Assembly: GCA_035943995.1 (NCBI GenBank)
Contig: DASZBS010000114.1
Coordinates: forward strand, 1-64,000
Origin: Vulcanimicrobium sp035943995
GTDB lineage: Bacteria > Vulcanimicrobiota > Vulcanimicrobiia > Vulcanimicrobiales > Vulcanimicrobiaceae
DNA length: 64,000 bases
Direction: 5' to 3'
Made by a program: the position numbers and the translations under genes. Positions within the stretch are counted from its first letter, which is position 1; every line of letters starts with the position of its first letter. The notes beneath the pieces were generated by a model. That model made no database searches, was not told the origin of the DNA, and worked only from the letters and a program-made list of their open reading frames with translations. Of the stretch, positions 26,313 through 34,809 are shown piece after piece.

Positions 26313-26362
26313 GGGACCCTTTCCGCTGAAACACGCCGCCGCTCCCGCCCGTACGTGAGCCC

Positions 26363-28213
26363 ATGAACGGATCGCTCGCGATACGCCTTTTTGCCGTTTC
26401 GGCTGTCCTCGCCGCGTGGATCGTGGCACCCGGATCGGCCGTGCGCGCCGCCGACGGGGTCGACGCAGTTCTGCGCGCGTCCGGTGCAGCGCTCGGGATC
26501 GGCGCGCTGCCGAAGATGCATACGCTGCGGCTGCACGGCACGGTGGACCTCGTCGGCGTGAAAGGCACGGGTGACGCGTGGCAAGACCTGCGCGACGGGA
26601 CCTACGCGCAGTTCGCCGACGCCGGCCCGGTCGGCGGCGCGCAGGGCTACGACGGCACGCGTGTCTGGAACATGGACCCGAGCGGCTACGTGTGGGACGA
26701 CGGCAGCACCGGCGCGCGCTACGGTGCGCTCGACCAAGCGTATTTGAATCGCTATCTGCTGTGGATGCCGAACCACGGCGGCGCGACGGTCGCGCCGGGC
26801 GGCGCGAAAGCCGAGAAGGGGAAGCGCTACGACGTCGTGCGGGTGACGCCCAAGGGCAGCCTGCCGTTCGACGTGTGGTTCGACGCAACGTCGCATCTGC
26901 CGGTCCGCACGGTGACGACGATCGGCACGTCGACGACGATCAACACCTTTGCCGACTACCGCAGCGTGCGCGGCTTGCGCGTCCCGTTTCGCCAGAGCAC
27001 CGACAACGACGGAAACGCATCGACGTTCGTCACGACGCGCGCGGACGTCGACGATCCCGGCGCCGCGGCGGCGCTGCGGCGGCCGGCCGCGCACGTCACC
27101 GATTTCGCGCTGCCGTCCGGCACGACGACGATCCCGTTCGAGCTGGTCGACAACCACGTCGATCTGCCGGTCACGATCAACGGCAAAGGCCCGTTCCGCT
27201 TTCTGTTCGACACCGGCGGTTCGAACATCATCGACGCCGACGTCGCAAAGCAGCTCGGTCTCGGTGCGGCAGGTAACGCCGCGGGCGGCGGGGTCGGCGC
27301 GACGACCGAAGCGATCCAGTTCGCGACCGTCGACGCGCTCGGTGTCGGCGACGCCACCCTGCGCAAGCAAGTCTTCGCGGTCGCGCCCGTGCACGCGGGC
27401 TTCGGCATGTCGAGCGGCAAGCCGGTCGACGGGCTCATCGGCTTCGAAGTGCTCGCACGGTTCGTCACGACGTTCGACTACGGCAGCAACAACGTCGTGT
27501 TGCGCGCGCAGGGCGCCGCGCCGGCGACGGGGACGACCGTGCCGTTCGCTTTCGACGGACAGCACCCGATGATCGACTGCACCATCGGCGGATTTGCAGG
27601 ATCGTGCGTGCTCGACACCGGCAGCCGCGTCGCGCTGACCGCGCTCTCACCGTTCATCGCGGCGCATCCGTCGGTCGTGCCCGCGAACGCGACGGCCGTC
27701 GGCGCGAACGGGTTCGGCATCGGCGGCGCGGCGCTCGGGCGCCTGGGCCGCACCACGTTGCAGATCGCCGGCTTCACGCTGCCCGACCTCATCACCGATC
27801 TCAGCACGAGCACGAAGGGCGCGTTCGCCGACCCGTTCATCGCCGGCAACATCGGTGCGGGCGCGTTGAAGCGCTTCGCGGTGACGTTCGACTACGCGCA
27901 TCGCACGGTGACGTTCGCGCCGAACGCGAGCTTTGCGGCGCGCGAGACATACGACCGGTCCGGCACTTTCTTGATCACGCAGGGCGGCAAGATCATCGTC
28001 GCCGACGTCCGCCCCGGCACACCGGCCGCCGACGCGGGCCTCGCGCGCGGCGACGTGCTCGCCACGGTCGGCGGCACAGACGCGAAGTCGCTCGGTCTCG
28101 GGCAGATCCGCGACGCATTCCGCGCCGCGCCGGGGACTGCGGTCCCACTGGGCGTGACCGCCAAGGACGGCACGGCACGCACGGTGACGCTTACGTTGCG
28201 AGACTACATTTAG
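26363..28213 (+). CDS. Retropepsin-like aspartic protease with PDZ domain
   Basis: 616 residues with a signal peptide (LFAVSAVLAAWIVAPGSAVRA). Residues about 30-235 form a periplasmic lipoprotein-carrier-like region. Two pepsin-like lobes follow, with FLFDTGGSN (about 291) and CVLDTGSRV (about 418) giving the catalytic Asp pair. A PDZ domain lies at about 530-610, with ADVRPGTPAADAGLARGDVL as the binding loop. Fusions of clan AA aspartic domains with PDZ occur as secreted or periplasmic proteases in several bacteria; substrates are unknown. Divergent from RidA. Confidence 0.85.
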   Translation: MNGSLAIRLFAVSAVLAAWIVAPGSAVRAADGVDAVLRASGAALGIGALPKMHTLRLHGTVDLVGVKGTGDAWQDLRDGTYAQFADAGPVGGAQGYDGTRVWNMDPSGYVWDDGSTGARYGALDQAYLNRYLLWMPNHGGATVAPGGAKAEKGKRYDVVRVTPKGSLPFDVWFDATSHLPVRTVTTIGTSTTINTFADYRSVRGLRVPFRQSTDNDGNASTFVTTRADVDDPGAAAALRRPAAHVTDFALPSGTTTIPFELVDNHVDLPVTINGKGPFRFLFDTGGSNIIDADVAKQLGLGAAGNAAGGGVGATTEAIQFATVDALGVGDATLRKQVFAVAPVHAGFGMSSGKPVDGLIGFEVLARFVTTFDYGSNNVVLRAQGAAPATGTTVPFAFDGQHPMIDCTIGGFAGSCVLDTGSRVALTALSPFIAAHPSVVPANATAVGANGFGIGGAALGRLGRTTLQIAGFTLPDLITDLSTSTKGAFADPFIAGNIGAGALKRFAVTFDYAHRTVTFAPNASFAARETYDRSGTFLITQGGKIIVADVRPGTPAADAGLARGDVLATVGGTDAKSLGLGQIRDAFRAAPGTAVPLGVTAKDGTARTVTLTLRDYI

Positions 28214-28252
28214 CGCCGACTGAGGAATCCCGGGGCGGGGGCCGAACCCACA

Positions 28253-28276
28253 GGAGCCGTTTTCAACTACGGCTCC
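28253..28276 (+). promoter_or_regulatory. Stem-loop in the mreB leader
   Basis: GGAGCCGT and ACGGCTCC form a perfect 8-bp stem around an 8-base loop (TTTCAACT). There is no T-tract, so it is not a standard terminator. It lies 43-66 bases before the first mreB codon. An RNA element controlling mreB is possible. Confidence 0.45.
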
Positions 28277-28318
28277 GTCGCGTGTCCTGCGAGCGGAGCC
28301 AGTCCGGGAGTCACTGTC

Positions 28319-29317
28319 ATCGACATCGGGATCGATCTTGGTACCGCCAACGTCCTCGTCTACGTCAAGGGCAAAGGCATCGTGTTGCGCGAGCCGTCCG
28401 TCGTCGCGAAGGACGTTCGTACCAACAAGACGATTGCCGTAGGGGAAGAGGCGCGGCTGATGCTCGGCAAGACGCCGAGCAACATCCAGGCGATCCGGCC
28501 CCTGCGCGACGGCGTGATCGCCGACTTCGAAGTGACCGAAGCGATGCTCGGGTATTTCATCAAGAAGGTCACCCGCCAGCGATCCTTTCTCGCGATGCTC
28601 TTCCGGCCCAAACCGTCGGTCGTGATCTGCGTCCCCGCCGAGATCACCTCGGTCGAGGAGCGCGCCGTTCGCGACGCCGCCAAACTGGCCGGCGCGAAGT
28701 CGGTCGACATCATCGAGGAGCCGATGGCCGCCGCGATCGGCGCCGGGCTGCCGATCGACGGCCCGTCGGGCAACATGGTCGTCGACATCGGCGGCGGCAC
28801 CACGGACGTCGCCGTGATCTCGCTGGGCGGCATCGTCGTGTCGCAATCCATCCGGGTCGCGGGCAACAAGCTCGACGAGGCGATCATCCGCCACATCCGC
28901 CGCGTCTACAACCTGATGATCGGCGAGCGCACCTCCGAAGAGATCAAGATCAAGATCGGCTCGGCGTACCGGCTCGAGCAAGAGCTCGCGATGGAGATCC
29001 GGGGCCGCGACCTGATCAACGGGCTGCCCAAGACGGTGAAGATCACCTCCGAAGAAGTTCGCGAGGCGCTCTCCGAGCCGGTGCAGGCGATCGTCGAAGC
29101 GGTCAAGTCCGTCCTGGAGAAGACGCCCCCCGAGCTGGCGGCCGACATCATCGACCGCGGCGTCATCCTGACCGGCGGCGGTGCGCTGTTGCGCGGGCTC
29201 GACACGCTGCTGGGCGAGGTCACAGGGATCCCCGTTATCGTAGCCGATGACCCGATGTCGTGCGTCGCGATCGGCACGGGCCAGCGCGTCGGTTATACCG
29301 GCTCGATGAATTTCTGA
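28319..29317 (+). CDS. mreB: Rod-shape-determining protein MreB, non-canonical start
   Basis: MreB is the bacterial actin that guides lateral cell-wall synthesis. Family marks in order are DIGIDLGTANVLVYVKGKG (phosphate-1 loop), VVDIGGGTTDVAVISLGG (phosphate-2) and ILTGGGALLRGLDTLL (adenosine site). At 332 residues the length is normal. The conserved N-terminus begins at an ATC (28319) or GTC (28316). Upstream in frame there is no ATG, GTG or TTG; the first GTG in frame (28382) would cut off the nucleotide loop. GGGAG at 28306-28310 is spaced correctly for a start near 28316-28319. A rare ATC start or an assembly error are the options. Confidence 0.9.
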   Translation: MDIGIDLGTANVLVYVKGKGIVLREPSVVAKDVRTNKTIAVGEEARLMLGKTPSNIQAIRPLRDGVIADFEVTEAMLGYFIKKVTRQRSFLAMLFRPKPSVVICVPAEITSVEERAVRDAAKLAGAKSVDIIEEPMAAAIGAGLPIDGPSGNMVVDIGGGTTDVAVISLGGIVVSQSIRVAGNKLDEAIIRHIRRVYNLMIGERTSEEIKIKIGSAYRLEQELAMEIRGRDLINGLPKTVKITSEEVREALSEPVQAIVEAVKSVLEKTPPELAADIIDRGVILTGGGALLRGLDTLLGEVTGIPVIVADDPMSCVAIGTGQRVGYTGSMNF

Positions 29318-29356
29318 AGGCGCGACGCTCCCGTACTGCGAGTTCGTTTGTTCGAC

Positions 29357-30118
29357 GTGACCACCAACCGACTTCTGCGTCTCGTGCTCCCCGCCGGCCT
29401 CGCGCTGGCCTGCGGTGCGAGCGCGTTCGCCGCCGCCCCGCCGGCGAGCTCCGCAGCGGGCTCGTTTCAGACTCCGGCGTACCGCATCGAAACCGACGAG
29501 ACGCAGGCGAATTTCAACACCGGCGACTTCACGATGCCGCACAAAGTGCGTTTCTACCGCCCGGGGACCGACGCGATCGGTGACCGCGCGCAGGGGAACT
29601 CCAAGCGCGGCACCGTGTCGCTGTTCGGGAACGTCGTCGTGCACGACAGCGGGAATGCGAGCGAAGCGGGCGACGCCGCCTACAAAGGCAGCGGCCCGGC
29701 GACATTGACGTGCGATCAGCTCGACGTGGATTCGAAGGCGCGCGTGTATACGGCGACCGGTCACTTCCATTTCACGCAAGGCACGCGCAACGGCAGCGCC
29801 GACAAAGCGGCGCTCGACCGCACGGCGGGGATGCTGCACCTCGAAGGCAACGTGCACGTGGCCGACAACGGCGAGAACATGTCGGGGAACATCGTCGACT
29901 ACAACCTCAACACCAAGGAAGTCCACGCGTACGGCAAGCCGATCGAGATGACGCAGCCCGTGCAGCAGAACGCTCCCGCGCCGCGCCAGACGCCGCCGTC
30001 GCGCCGCACGCCGCCCCCACGGCGCACGCCGTCGCGTGCGCCCTCGGCGAAGCCGTCCCAGGCGCCGTCGCCGAAGCCGAGCGCAGCGCCGTCACCGGCA
30101 CCGAGCCGGACGCCGTAA
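29357..30118 (+). CDS. OstA/LptA-like periplasmic protein, copy 1
   Basis: About 253 residues from a GTG at 29357 (a TTG at 29348 is the alternative). There is a signal peptide (LVLPAGLALACGASAFAA), then an OstA/LptA beta-jellyroll: repeated strands YRIETDETQANFNTGDF, GTVSLFGNVVVHD, TLTCDQLDVDSKARVYTATG and GMLHLEGNVHV. The end is a Pro/Ser/Arg/Ala-rich tail. LptA forms the lipopolysaccharide bridge across the periplasm; this family also covers LptC-like proteins. It follows mreB by 39 bases and precedes a close paralogue. Confidence 0.75.
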   Translation: MTTNRLLRLVLPAGLALACGASAFAAAPPASSAAGSFQTPAYRIETDETQANFNTGDFTMPHKVRFYRPGTDAIGDRAQGNSKRGTVSLFGNVVVHDSGNASEAGDAAYKGSGPATLTCDQLDVDSKARVYTATGHFHFTQGTRNGSADKAALDRTAGMLHLEGNVHVADNGENMSGNIVDYNLNTKEVHAYGKPIEMTQPVQQNAPAPRQTPPSRRTPPPRRTPSRAPSAKPSQAPSPKPSAAPSPAPSRTP

Positions 30119-30123
30119 CACGG

Positions 30124-30876
30124 ATGCGGTCGCTGGCACGCACGTCGCTCGCCGGGATCGCGCTCGTCGCGCTGTGCGCGGGCGTCGCGCCGTCGCCCGT
30201 GCCGACGGCGATGCCGTCACCGTCGGCGGTGGCATCGTCGTCGCCGGCGGCTGCGTCGTCGTCACCGCCGGCTGCGGCATCATCGTCGCCGTCGCCGGTG
30301 TCGAAGCCGGCGATCGAAACGGCGGAGTACCGCCTGGAGACCGACGAGTTCGTGCGCAAGGACAACGGCGACTTCACGATGCCGCACAAGGTCGCGTTCT
30401 CGCGCCCGGGAAGCGACGGCACGGCCGACCGTGCCGAAGGCAACACGAAGCGCGGGACCGTGTCGCTGTTCGGCAACGTCGTCATCCACGACAACGGCAA
30501 GGCGCCCGAAGCCGGTTCGGACGACGAGTACGCCAAAGGCGGCCCGTCGACGCTCACGTGCGACCAGCTCGACGTCGACTCGAAATCGAAGATCTACACG
30601 GCGATCGGGCACGTGCACTTCGCGCAAGGCGCGCGCGACATGGTCGCCGAGCGCGGCGTGCTCAACCGCAAGACCGGCATGCTTCACCTCGACGGCCACG
30701 TGAAGACGAAAGACGGCGAGTCGTCGATGACCGCCAACAACATGGACTACAACCTCAACACCAAGCGCGTCGAAGCGAACGGCAAGCCGATCGTGATCAA
30801 ACAGCCGGTCCCGACGCCCGAGCCCGGCTCCGCAACCCCGTCACCGAAGCCGAAAAAACGCCGGATCCCGTTCTGA
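30124..30876 (+). CDS. OstA/LptA-like periplasmic protein, copy 2
   Basis: 250 residues, paralogous to the preceding gene over the whole beta-jellyroll (YRLETDEFVRKDNGDFTMPH, GTVSLFGNVVIHDNG, TLTCDQLDVDSKSKIYTAIG, DYNLNTKRVEANGKPI). The order of low-complexity parts differs: here a Pro/Ser repeat (SSSPPAAASSSPSP) lies between signal peptide and domain. The ATG at 30124 comes 6 bases after the stop of copy 1. A tandem pair could build a longer beta-filament in the envelope; the lipid carried is unknown. Confidence 0.75.
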   Translation: MRSLARTSLAGIALVALCAGVAPSPVPTAMPSPSAVASSSPAAASSSPPAAASSSPSPVSKPAIETAEYRLETDEFVRKDNGDFTMPHKVAFSRPGSDGTADRAEGNTKRGTVSLFGNVVIHDNGKAPEAGSDDEYAKGGPSTLTCDQLDVDSKSKIYTAIGHVHFAQGARDMVAERGVLNRKTGMLHLDGHVKTKDGESSMTANNMDYNLNTKRVEANGKPIVIKQPVPTPEPGSATPSPKPKKRRIPF

Positions 30877-30877
30877 A

Positions 30878-32263
30878 ATGATGGGGCTGTTCGACGCGGG
30901 TGAGGGTGGCGGCAAACGAATGCGCGAGCCGCTCGCCGCGCGGATGCGCCCGCAAACGCTCGACGAGTTCGTCGGGCAGGAGCAGATCGTCGGGCCGGGC
31001 CGCGCATTGCGCCGAGCGATCGAGTCGGATCAAGCGCCGTCGATGATCCTGTGGGGCCCGCCCGGTACCGGCAAGACGACGCTCGCGCGCATCATCGCGC
31101 AGCAAACCGGCGCGCACTTCGCGGGACTCTCCGCGGTGAGCGCCGGCGTTGCGGACTTGCGCCGCGTCGTCGCCGACGCGCAGAAGCTGCGCGCCGCGGG
31201 ACGGCGCACCGTGCTGTTCATCGACGAGATCCACCGCTTCAACAAAGCGCAGCAGGACGCGGTGCTGCCGTACGTCGAGGACGGTACCGTCACGCTGATC
31301 GGCGCGACGACCGAGAACCCGTCGTTCGAGGTCAACTCCGCGCTGCTCTCGCGCTCGCGCGTGTTCGTCCTCAAATCACTCGCGGACGACGACGTGCGCA
31401 CGCTGATCGAGCGTGCGCTGCACGATGAGGAACGCGGCCTGGGCAAACAGCAGATCGAGCTCACGCCGGACGCGCTCGACGCGCTGGTGAACCTCGCGAA
31501 CGGCGACGCGCGCTCCGCGCTGTCGACGCTCGAGTTCGCCTCATCGTCGGCGCCGAAGCGGGACGACGGCGCGCGCGTTGTCGACGTGCAGACGATCGCC
31601 GACGCGCTGCAGCGCCGCGCGACGGGCTACGACAAAGGCGGCGACGCGCACTACGACACGATCAGCGCGTTCATCAAGACGATCCGCGGCAGCGATCCCG
31701 ACGCAGCGGTGTACTGGCTCGCGCGCATGATCGACGCCGGCGAGGACCCGCTGTTCATCGCACGACGCCTCGTGATCCTCGCAAGCGAAGACGTCGGCCT
31801 CGCCGACCCGCACGCGCTGCCGCTGGCGATGGCGGCGCAGCAAGCGGTGCACTTCGTGGGCATGCCGGAAGGCTTCTTCCCGCTCGCGCATGCAGTTCTG
31901 TACCTCGCAACGGCCCCGAAATCGAACACCGTGGGCCGCGCCTACGGCGCAGCGCTGCACGACGTGGAAGCCACGCGCAATGACCCGATACCGCTACACC
32001 TGCGCAACGCGCCGACGAAGCTGATGAAGAATCTCGGCTACGGCGAGGGCTACCGCTACGCGCACTCGGATTACGCAGACATGGACGCGGAAGGCGACCT
32101 CCCGCCGGCCGTCGCGCTGCAATCGAACCTCCCCGAAGCACTGAGCGACCGCACCTACTTCGATCCCACCAAACAAGGCGACGAAGCGCGCCTACGAGCC
32201 TGGATCGACGCCCGCCGCCGCACCACCGGCGCCGCGGAGAGCGAGCTATTCGGTGACGGTTGA
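30878..32263 (+). CDS. rarA: Replication-associated recombination protein RarA (MgsA)
   Basis: A clamp-loader-like AAA+ ATPase of 461 residues acting at stalled replication forks. Marks are RPQTLDEFVGQEQIVGPG, Walker A GPPGTGKTT (about 60-68), Walker B LFIDEIHRFNKAQQDA (about 113-128) and sensor GATTENPSFEVNSALLSR. The C-terminal tetramer region follows (YWLARMIDAGEDPLFIARRL; AYGAALHDV). The ATG at 30878 lies one base after the OstA stop; a second ATG follows at 30881. Its TGA stop overlaps the promoter of the downstream toxin-antitoxin pair. Confidence 0.93.
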   Translation: MMGLFDAGEGGGKRMREPLAARMRPQTLDEFVGQEQIVGPGRALRRAIESDQAPSMILWGPPGTGKTTLARIIAQQTGAHFAGLSAVSAGVADLRRVVADAQKLRAAGRRTVLFIDEIHRFNKAQQDAVLPYVEDGTVTLIGATTENPSFEVNSALLSRSRVFVLKSLADDDVRTLIERALHDEERGLGKQQIELTPDALDALVNLANGDARSALSTLEFASSSAPKRDDGARVVDVQTIADALQRRATGYDKGGDAHYDTISAFIKTIRGSDPDAAVYWLARMIDAGEDPLFIARRLVILASEDVGLADPHALPLAMAAQQAVHFVGMPEGFFPLAHAVLYLATAPKSNTVGRAYGAALHDVEATRNDPIPLHLRNAPTKLMKNLGYGEGYRYAHSDYADMDAEGDLPPAVALQSNLPEALSDRTYFDPTKQGDEARLRAWIDARRRTTGAAESELFGDG

Positions 32264-32291
32264 CAATATACATCATTGTGATGTACATTGT
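32260..32291 (+). promoter_or_regulatory. Promoter with overlapping palindromic operator of the toxin-antitoxin pair
   Basis: TTGACA at 32260-32265 and TACATT at 32284-32289 are spaced 18 bases apart. A 29-base inverted repeat (32263-32291; ACAATATACATCA, TTG, TGATGTACATTGT, one mismatch) covers both. This is the expected site for self-repression by an RHH antitoxin. Confidence 0.65.
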
Positions 32292-32353
32292 GAACACAGG
32301 CCTCCTAGCCGCGCCCTCCGAGCGAGATCGCGGTTCTCCCTGCGGAGACCGGC

Positions 32354-32614
32354 ATGAAACGCACTAACTTCTACGTCGATGACGAGCGCCTCGAAGCGCT
32401 CAAGCACGTCGCGACGACAGAACGTGTCTCAGTCTCTGATCTCGTCCGCGAGGGTATCGATCGCGTCATTCGGGAGCGAATGCACGGCAAGCCCGACCGG
32501 GCGGCCCTCCGTGCCGATCTGCACGAGTATCTGCGCCGCTACACTGGCAAAGGTCCTCATCGGGCACAGGAAGAGCTCGAGGACCTCGTCTCGGCCGCCA
32601 TGGACGAACGCTAG
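32354..32614 (+). CDS. Ribbon-helix-helix antitoxin
   Basis: 86 residues. The N-terminal RHH fold is KRTNFYVDDERLEALKHVA (beta strand and helix 1), then SVSDLVREGIDRVI (helix 2), as in CopG/Arc-type DNA-binding proteins. The C-terminal half (about 50-86) is charged and probably wraps the toxin. It stands 36 bases before a PIN-domain gene, the usual antitoxin-toxin order, and downstream of a palindromic operator to which it likely binds. The ATG at 32354 is clear. Confidence 0.8.
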   Translation: MKRTNFYVDDERLEALKHVATTERVSVSDLVREGIDRVIRERMHGKPDRAALRADLHEYLRRYTGKGPHRAQEELEDLVSAAMDER

Positions 32615-32650
32615 AGCATCGCGGCACCGCGTCGACCTCGGAGATTGCCG

Positions 32651-33148
32651 ATGAAGGCCGTGGTCGATACCGCCGTTCTCGTCTCCGCCGCTCTCGCGAT
32701 CGCGGCGAATAACGCAGCGCATTCCCGATCGCTAACGGAGCGCGGGCTCAGTGGAGACTCGTTCGAGCTCGTGACGTCAGAACCGATGTTGCGCGAGCTC
32801 TCAGACGTGTTGTCCCGGCCGCGTCTCGGCCTTTCCGCGGAGCAGGCGATCGCGTTCGTCGAGCGCGTCACCGCCGCCGCAACGTTCGTCGAGATCCGTG
32901 GCCTCGCAATGGGATGTCGCGATCCTCGAGACGACAAGGTGCTCGAAACGGCTCTGAACGCGAACTCTGACTTTGTCGTCGCACGTGATCGCGATCTACA
33001 TGATGCGCGCGCGCGATATTCGATCGAGAAAGTCGGAATAGGAATTCGAAGCCGGCCGATCCGGGTCGTGGGCGTAACCGCCTTTCTCAATGCGCTCGAC
33101 GGACCCGATTTTAGTGCGTTGATCGCCGAAGTGCTCATCGAGGTCTGA
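32651..33148 (+). CDS. PIN-domain toxin
   Basis: About 165 residues of a 'putative toxin component, PIN family' protein. Acidic active-site residues are visible in KAVVDTAVLVSA (Asp near 6), TSEPMLRELSDVL (Glu), CRDPRDDKVLETAL (Asp pair) and FVVARDRDLHD (Asp). PIN toxins are Mg-dependent RNases that cut tRNA, rRNA or mRNA. The ATG at 32651 is preferred over 32645 because it starts directly at the first beta strand. Partner of the RHH antitoxin upstream. Confidence 0.8.
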   Translation: MKAVVDTAVLVSAALAIAANNAAHSRSLTERGLSGDSFELVTSEPMLRELSDVLSRPRLGLSAEQAIAFVERVTAAATFVEIRGLAMGCRDPRDDKVLETALNANSDFVVARDRDLHDARARYSIEKVGIGIRSRPIRVVGVTAFLNALDGPDFSALIAEVLIEV

Positions 33149-33172
33149 CCACATGCTATGCTTGCGGCTCGA

Positions 33173-34318
33173 ATGACGCGCATCTACCTCGACCACGCAG
33201 CTACGACTCCCGCGAGACCGGAGGTCGTTGCGGCGATGGTGCCGTTGCTCGGGAGCTACAACCCGAACTCGCTGCATGCCGAAGGGCGCGCTGCGCGTGC
33301 CGCCGTCGACGAAGCGCGCGAGGCCGTTGCGCGCGTGCTCGGTACGACGCCGCGCGAGATCGTCTTCACCGGGGGCGGCTCGGAGTCGGTGGTGCTCGCG
33401 ATCGTCGGGGCGGCGCGTGCTGCGGCGGTGCGCGGGCGGCATGTCGTCACCGTCGCAACCGAGCACCATGCGGTGTTGCACGCGGTCGACGTCCTCGAGC
33501 GTGACGGCTGGCGGGTGACGCGGCTGTCGGTCGATGCTCGCGGGCTCGTCGATCTCGCCGCGTTCGCGACCGCGCTCACGCCTGAGACGACCCTCGCCAG
33601 CGTGATGCTTGCCAACAACGAGATCGGCGTCGTCCAACCGGTCGCGGAGCTGGCTCGCGTGGCCCGCGAGCGTGGTGTGCTGCTCCACACGGACGCGATC
33701 CAGGCACCGGGCTGGCTCCCACTCGAAGTCGATGCGCTCGGCGTCGACCTGCTCTCGCTGTCGGCGCACAAGTTCTCCGGGCCCAAGGGCGTCGGCGCGC
33801 TCTACGTGCGGCGCGGGACGGCGCTGGAGCCGCTGATCGTCGGCGGCGGCCAGGAGCACGGCCTGCGCGCGGGCACCGAGAACGTAGCCGGGATCGCCGG
33901 CTTCGCCGTCGCGCTCTCCCTGGCGGATGCCGAACGCCCCGTCACCGCGCCGCGCGTCGCCGCGCTGCGCGACCGGCTCGAAGCCGGCATCGTGGCCGCC
34001 GTCCCCGACGTCGTCGTCAACGGCGCCGGTGCGCCGCGGCTGCCCGGCGTTCTGTCCGTTGCGTTCGCCGGCGTTCCGTCGGACGCGCTCCTCATCCGGC
34101 TCGATCTGGAAGGCATCGCCGCGTCGGCGGGCAGCGCTTGCGCAGCCGGCTCGCTCGAACCGAGCCACGTCGCGACGGCGATCGGACTCGACGAGCGCCA
34201 TCGGTGTGGCGTCATCCGGTTTTCGCTCGGGCGCGACACGACGGCGGCCGAAGTCGACGAAGTCCTGCGGCGCTTGACCGCCGTCATGGCAAGCATAGGC
34301 ACGCCGCTCGTCGTGTAA
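33173..34318 (+). CDS. Cysteine desulfurase (NifS/IscS family)
   Basis: A PLP enzyme that takes sulfur from cysteine for Fe-S clusters and thiolation. Marks are IYLDHAATTPARPEV, TGGGSESV, ATEHHAVLH, HTDAIQAPG (Asp), the Schiff-base Lys in SAHKFSGPKG (about 200) and the loop Cys in ASAGSACAAG (about 323), followed by RFSLGRDTT. At 381 residues from M6 (33173) it has the normal length. No iscU, iscR or thiI gene follows, so the sulfur acceptor is unknown. Confidence 0.92.
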   Translation: MTRIYLDHAATTPARPEVVAAMVPLLGSYNPNSLHAEGRAARAAVDEAREAVARVLGTTPREIVFTGGGSESVVLAIVGAARAAAVRGRHVVTVATEHHAVLHAVDVLERDGWRVTRLSVDARGLVDLAAFATALTPETTLASVMLANNEIGVVQPVAELARVARERGVLLHTDAIQAPGWLPLEVDALGVDLLSLSAHKFSGPKGVGALYVRRGTALEPLIVGGGQEHGLRAGTENVAGIAGFAVALSLADAERPVTAPRVAALRDRLEAGIVAAVPDVVVNGAGAPRLPGVLSVAFAGVPSDALLIRLDLEGIAASAGSACAAGSLEPSHVATAIGLDERHRCGVIRFSLGRDTTAAEVDEVLRRLTAVMASIGTPLVV

Positions 34319-34377
34319 GCCCTCGCAAATTTGGGAATGTGACCGAGCGTGGCTCTCGCTAGCACGCGGAGGATTTT

Positions 34378-34809
34378 TTGAGCACGGGTTTCGACTGGGC
34401 GATCATTATCGATGTCGGTGTCGGCGTCGGCGTGTTCCTGATGGGCGTCGGCATCTTCATGGTGTGCTCGGCGCTGGCCAAAGTGTTCACGCGGCTCAAC
34501 GGCACGCTCGATGAGGTCGACCGCCAGATCGGTGCGCTCTCCGTACCGGTCGTCGCGACGCTCGGGCACGTGAACGGCATCGCCGACACGGCCGACGAGA
34601 CCGTCGCGCGGCTCGGTGCCGTCGTCGGGACGCTGGAAAGCGTCGCCGGCGGCGTCGGCAACACCGCGAAGCTCGCGACGGAGTCCGTGACCCCGGCGCT
34701 CGTCAACCTCGGCGCGACGCTCAGCGGCGTCACCGCCGGCCTGCGAAAGCTCGTCACCGGCCGCCGCGGCGGCGCACCCGATTCCGGAACGGCCTCCGGT
34801 GGAGGCTGA
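34378..34809 (+). CDS. DUF948-like membrane-anchored protein
   Basis: 143 residues. One N-terminal helix (IIIDVGVGVGVFLMGVGIFMV) is followed by a long amphipathic helical part (VDRQIGALSVPVVATLGHVN, TVARLGAVVGTLESVAGG) and a Gly-rich end. This is the DUF948 plan (one helix, then a heptad-like region). The start is a TTG at 34378 with a strong GGAGGA at 34367-34372. It overlaps the YtxH-like gene by 11 bases; the same gene pair is common in Gram-positive stress loci. Confidence 0.7.
   Translation: MSTGFDWAIIIDVGVGVGVFLMGVGIFMVCSALAKVFTRLNGTLDEVDRQIGALSVPVVATLGHVNGIADTADETVARLGAVVGTLESVAGGVGNTAKLATESVTPALVNLGATLSGVTAGLRKLVTGRRGGAPDSGTASGGG

Noticed and set aside
28214..28318. Cyclic-di-AMP (ydaO-type) riboswitch upstream of mreB
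   Set aside because: Cell-wall context fits, but the conserved blocks I remember do not match; only the simple stem-loop is reported.
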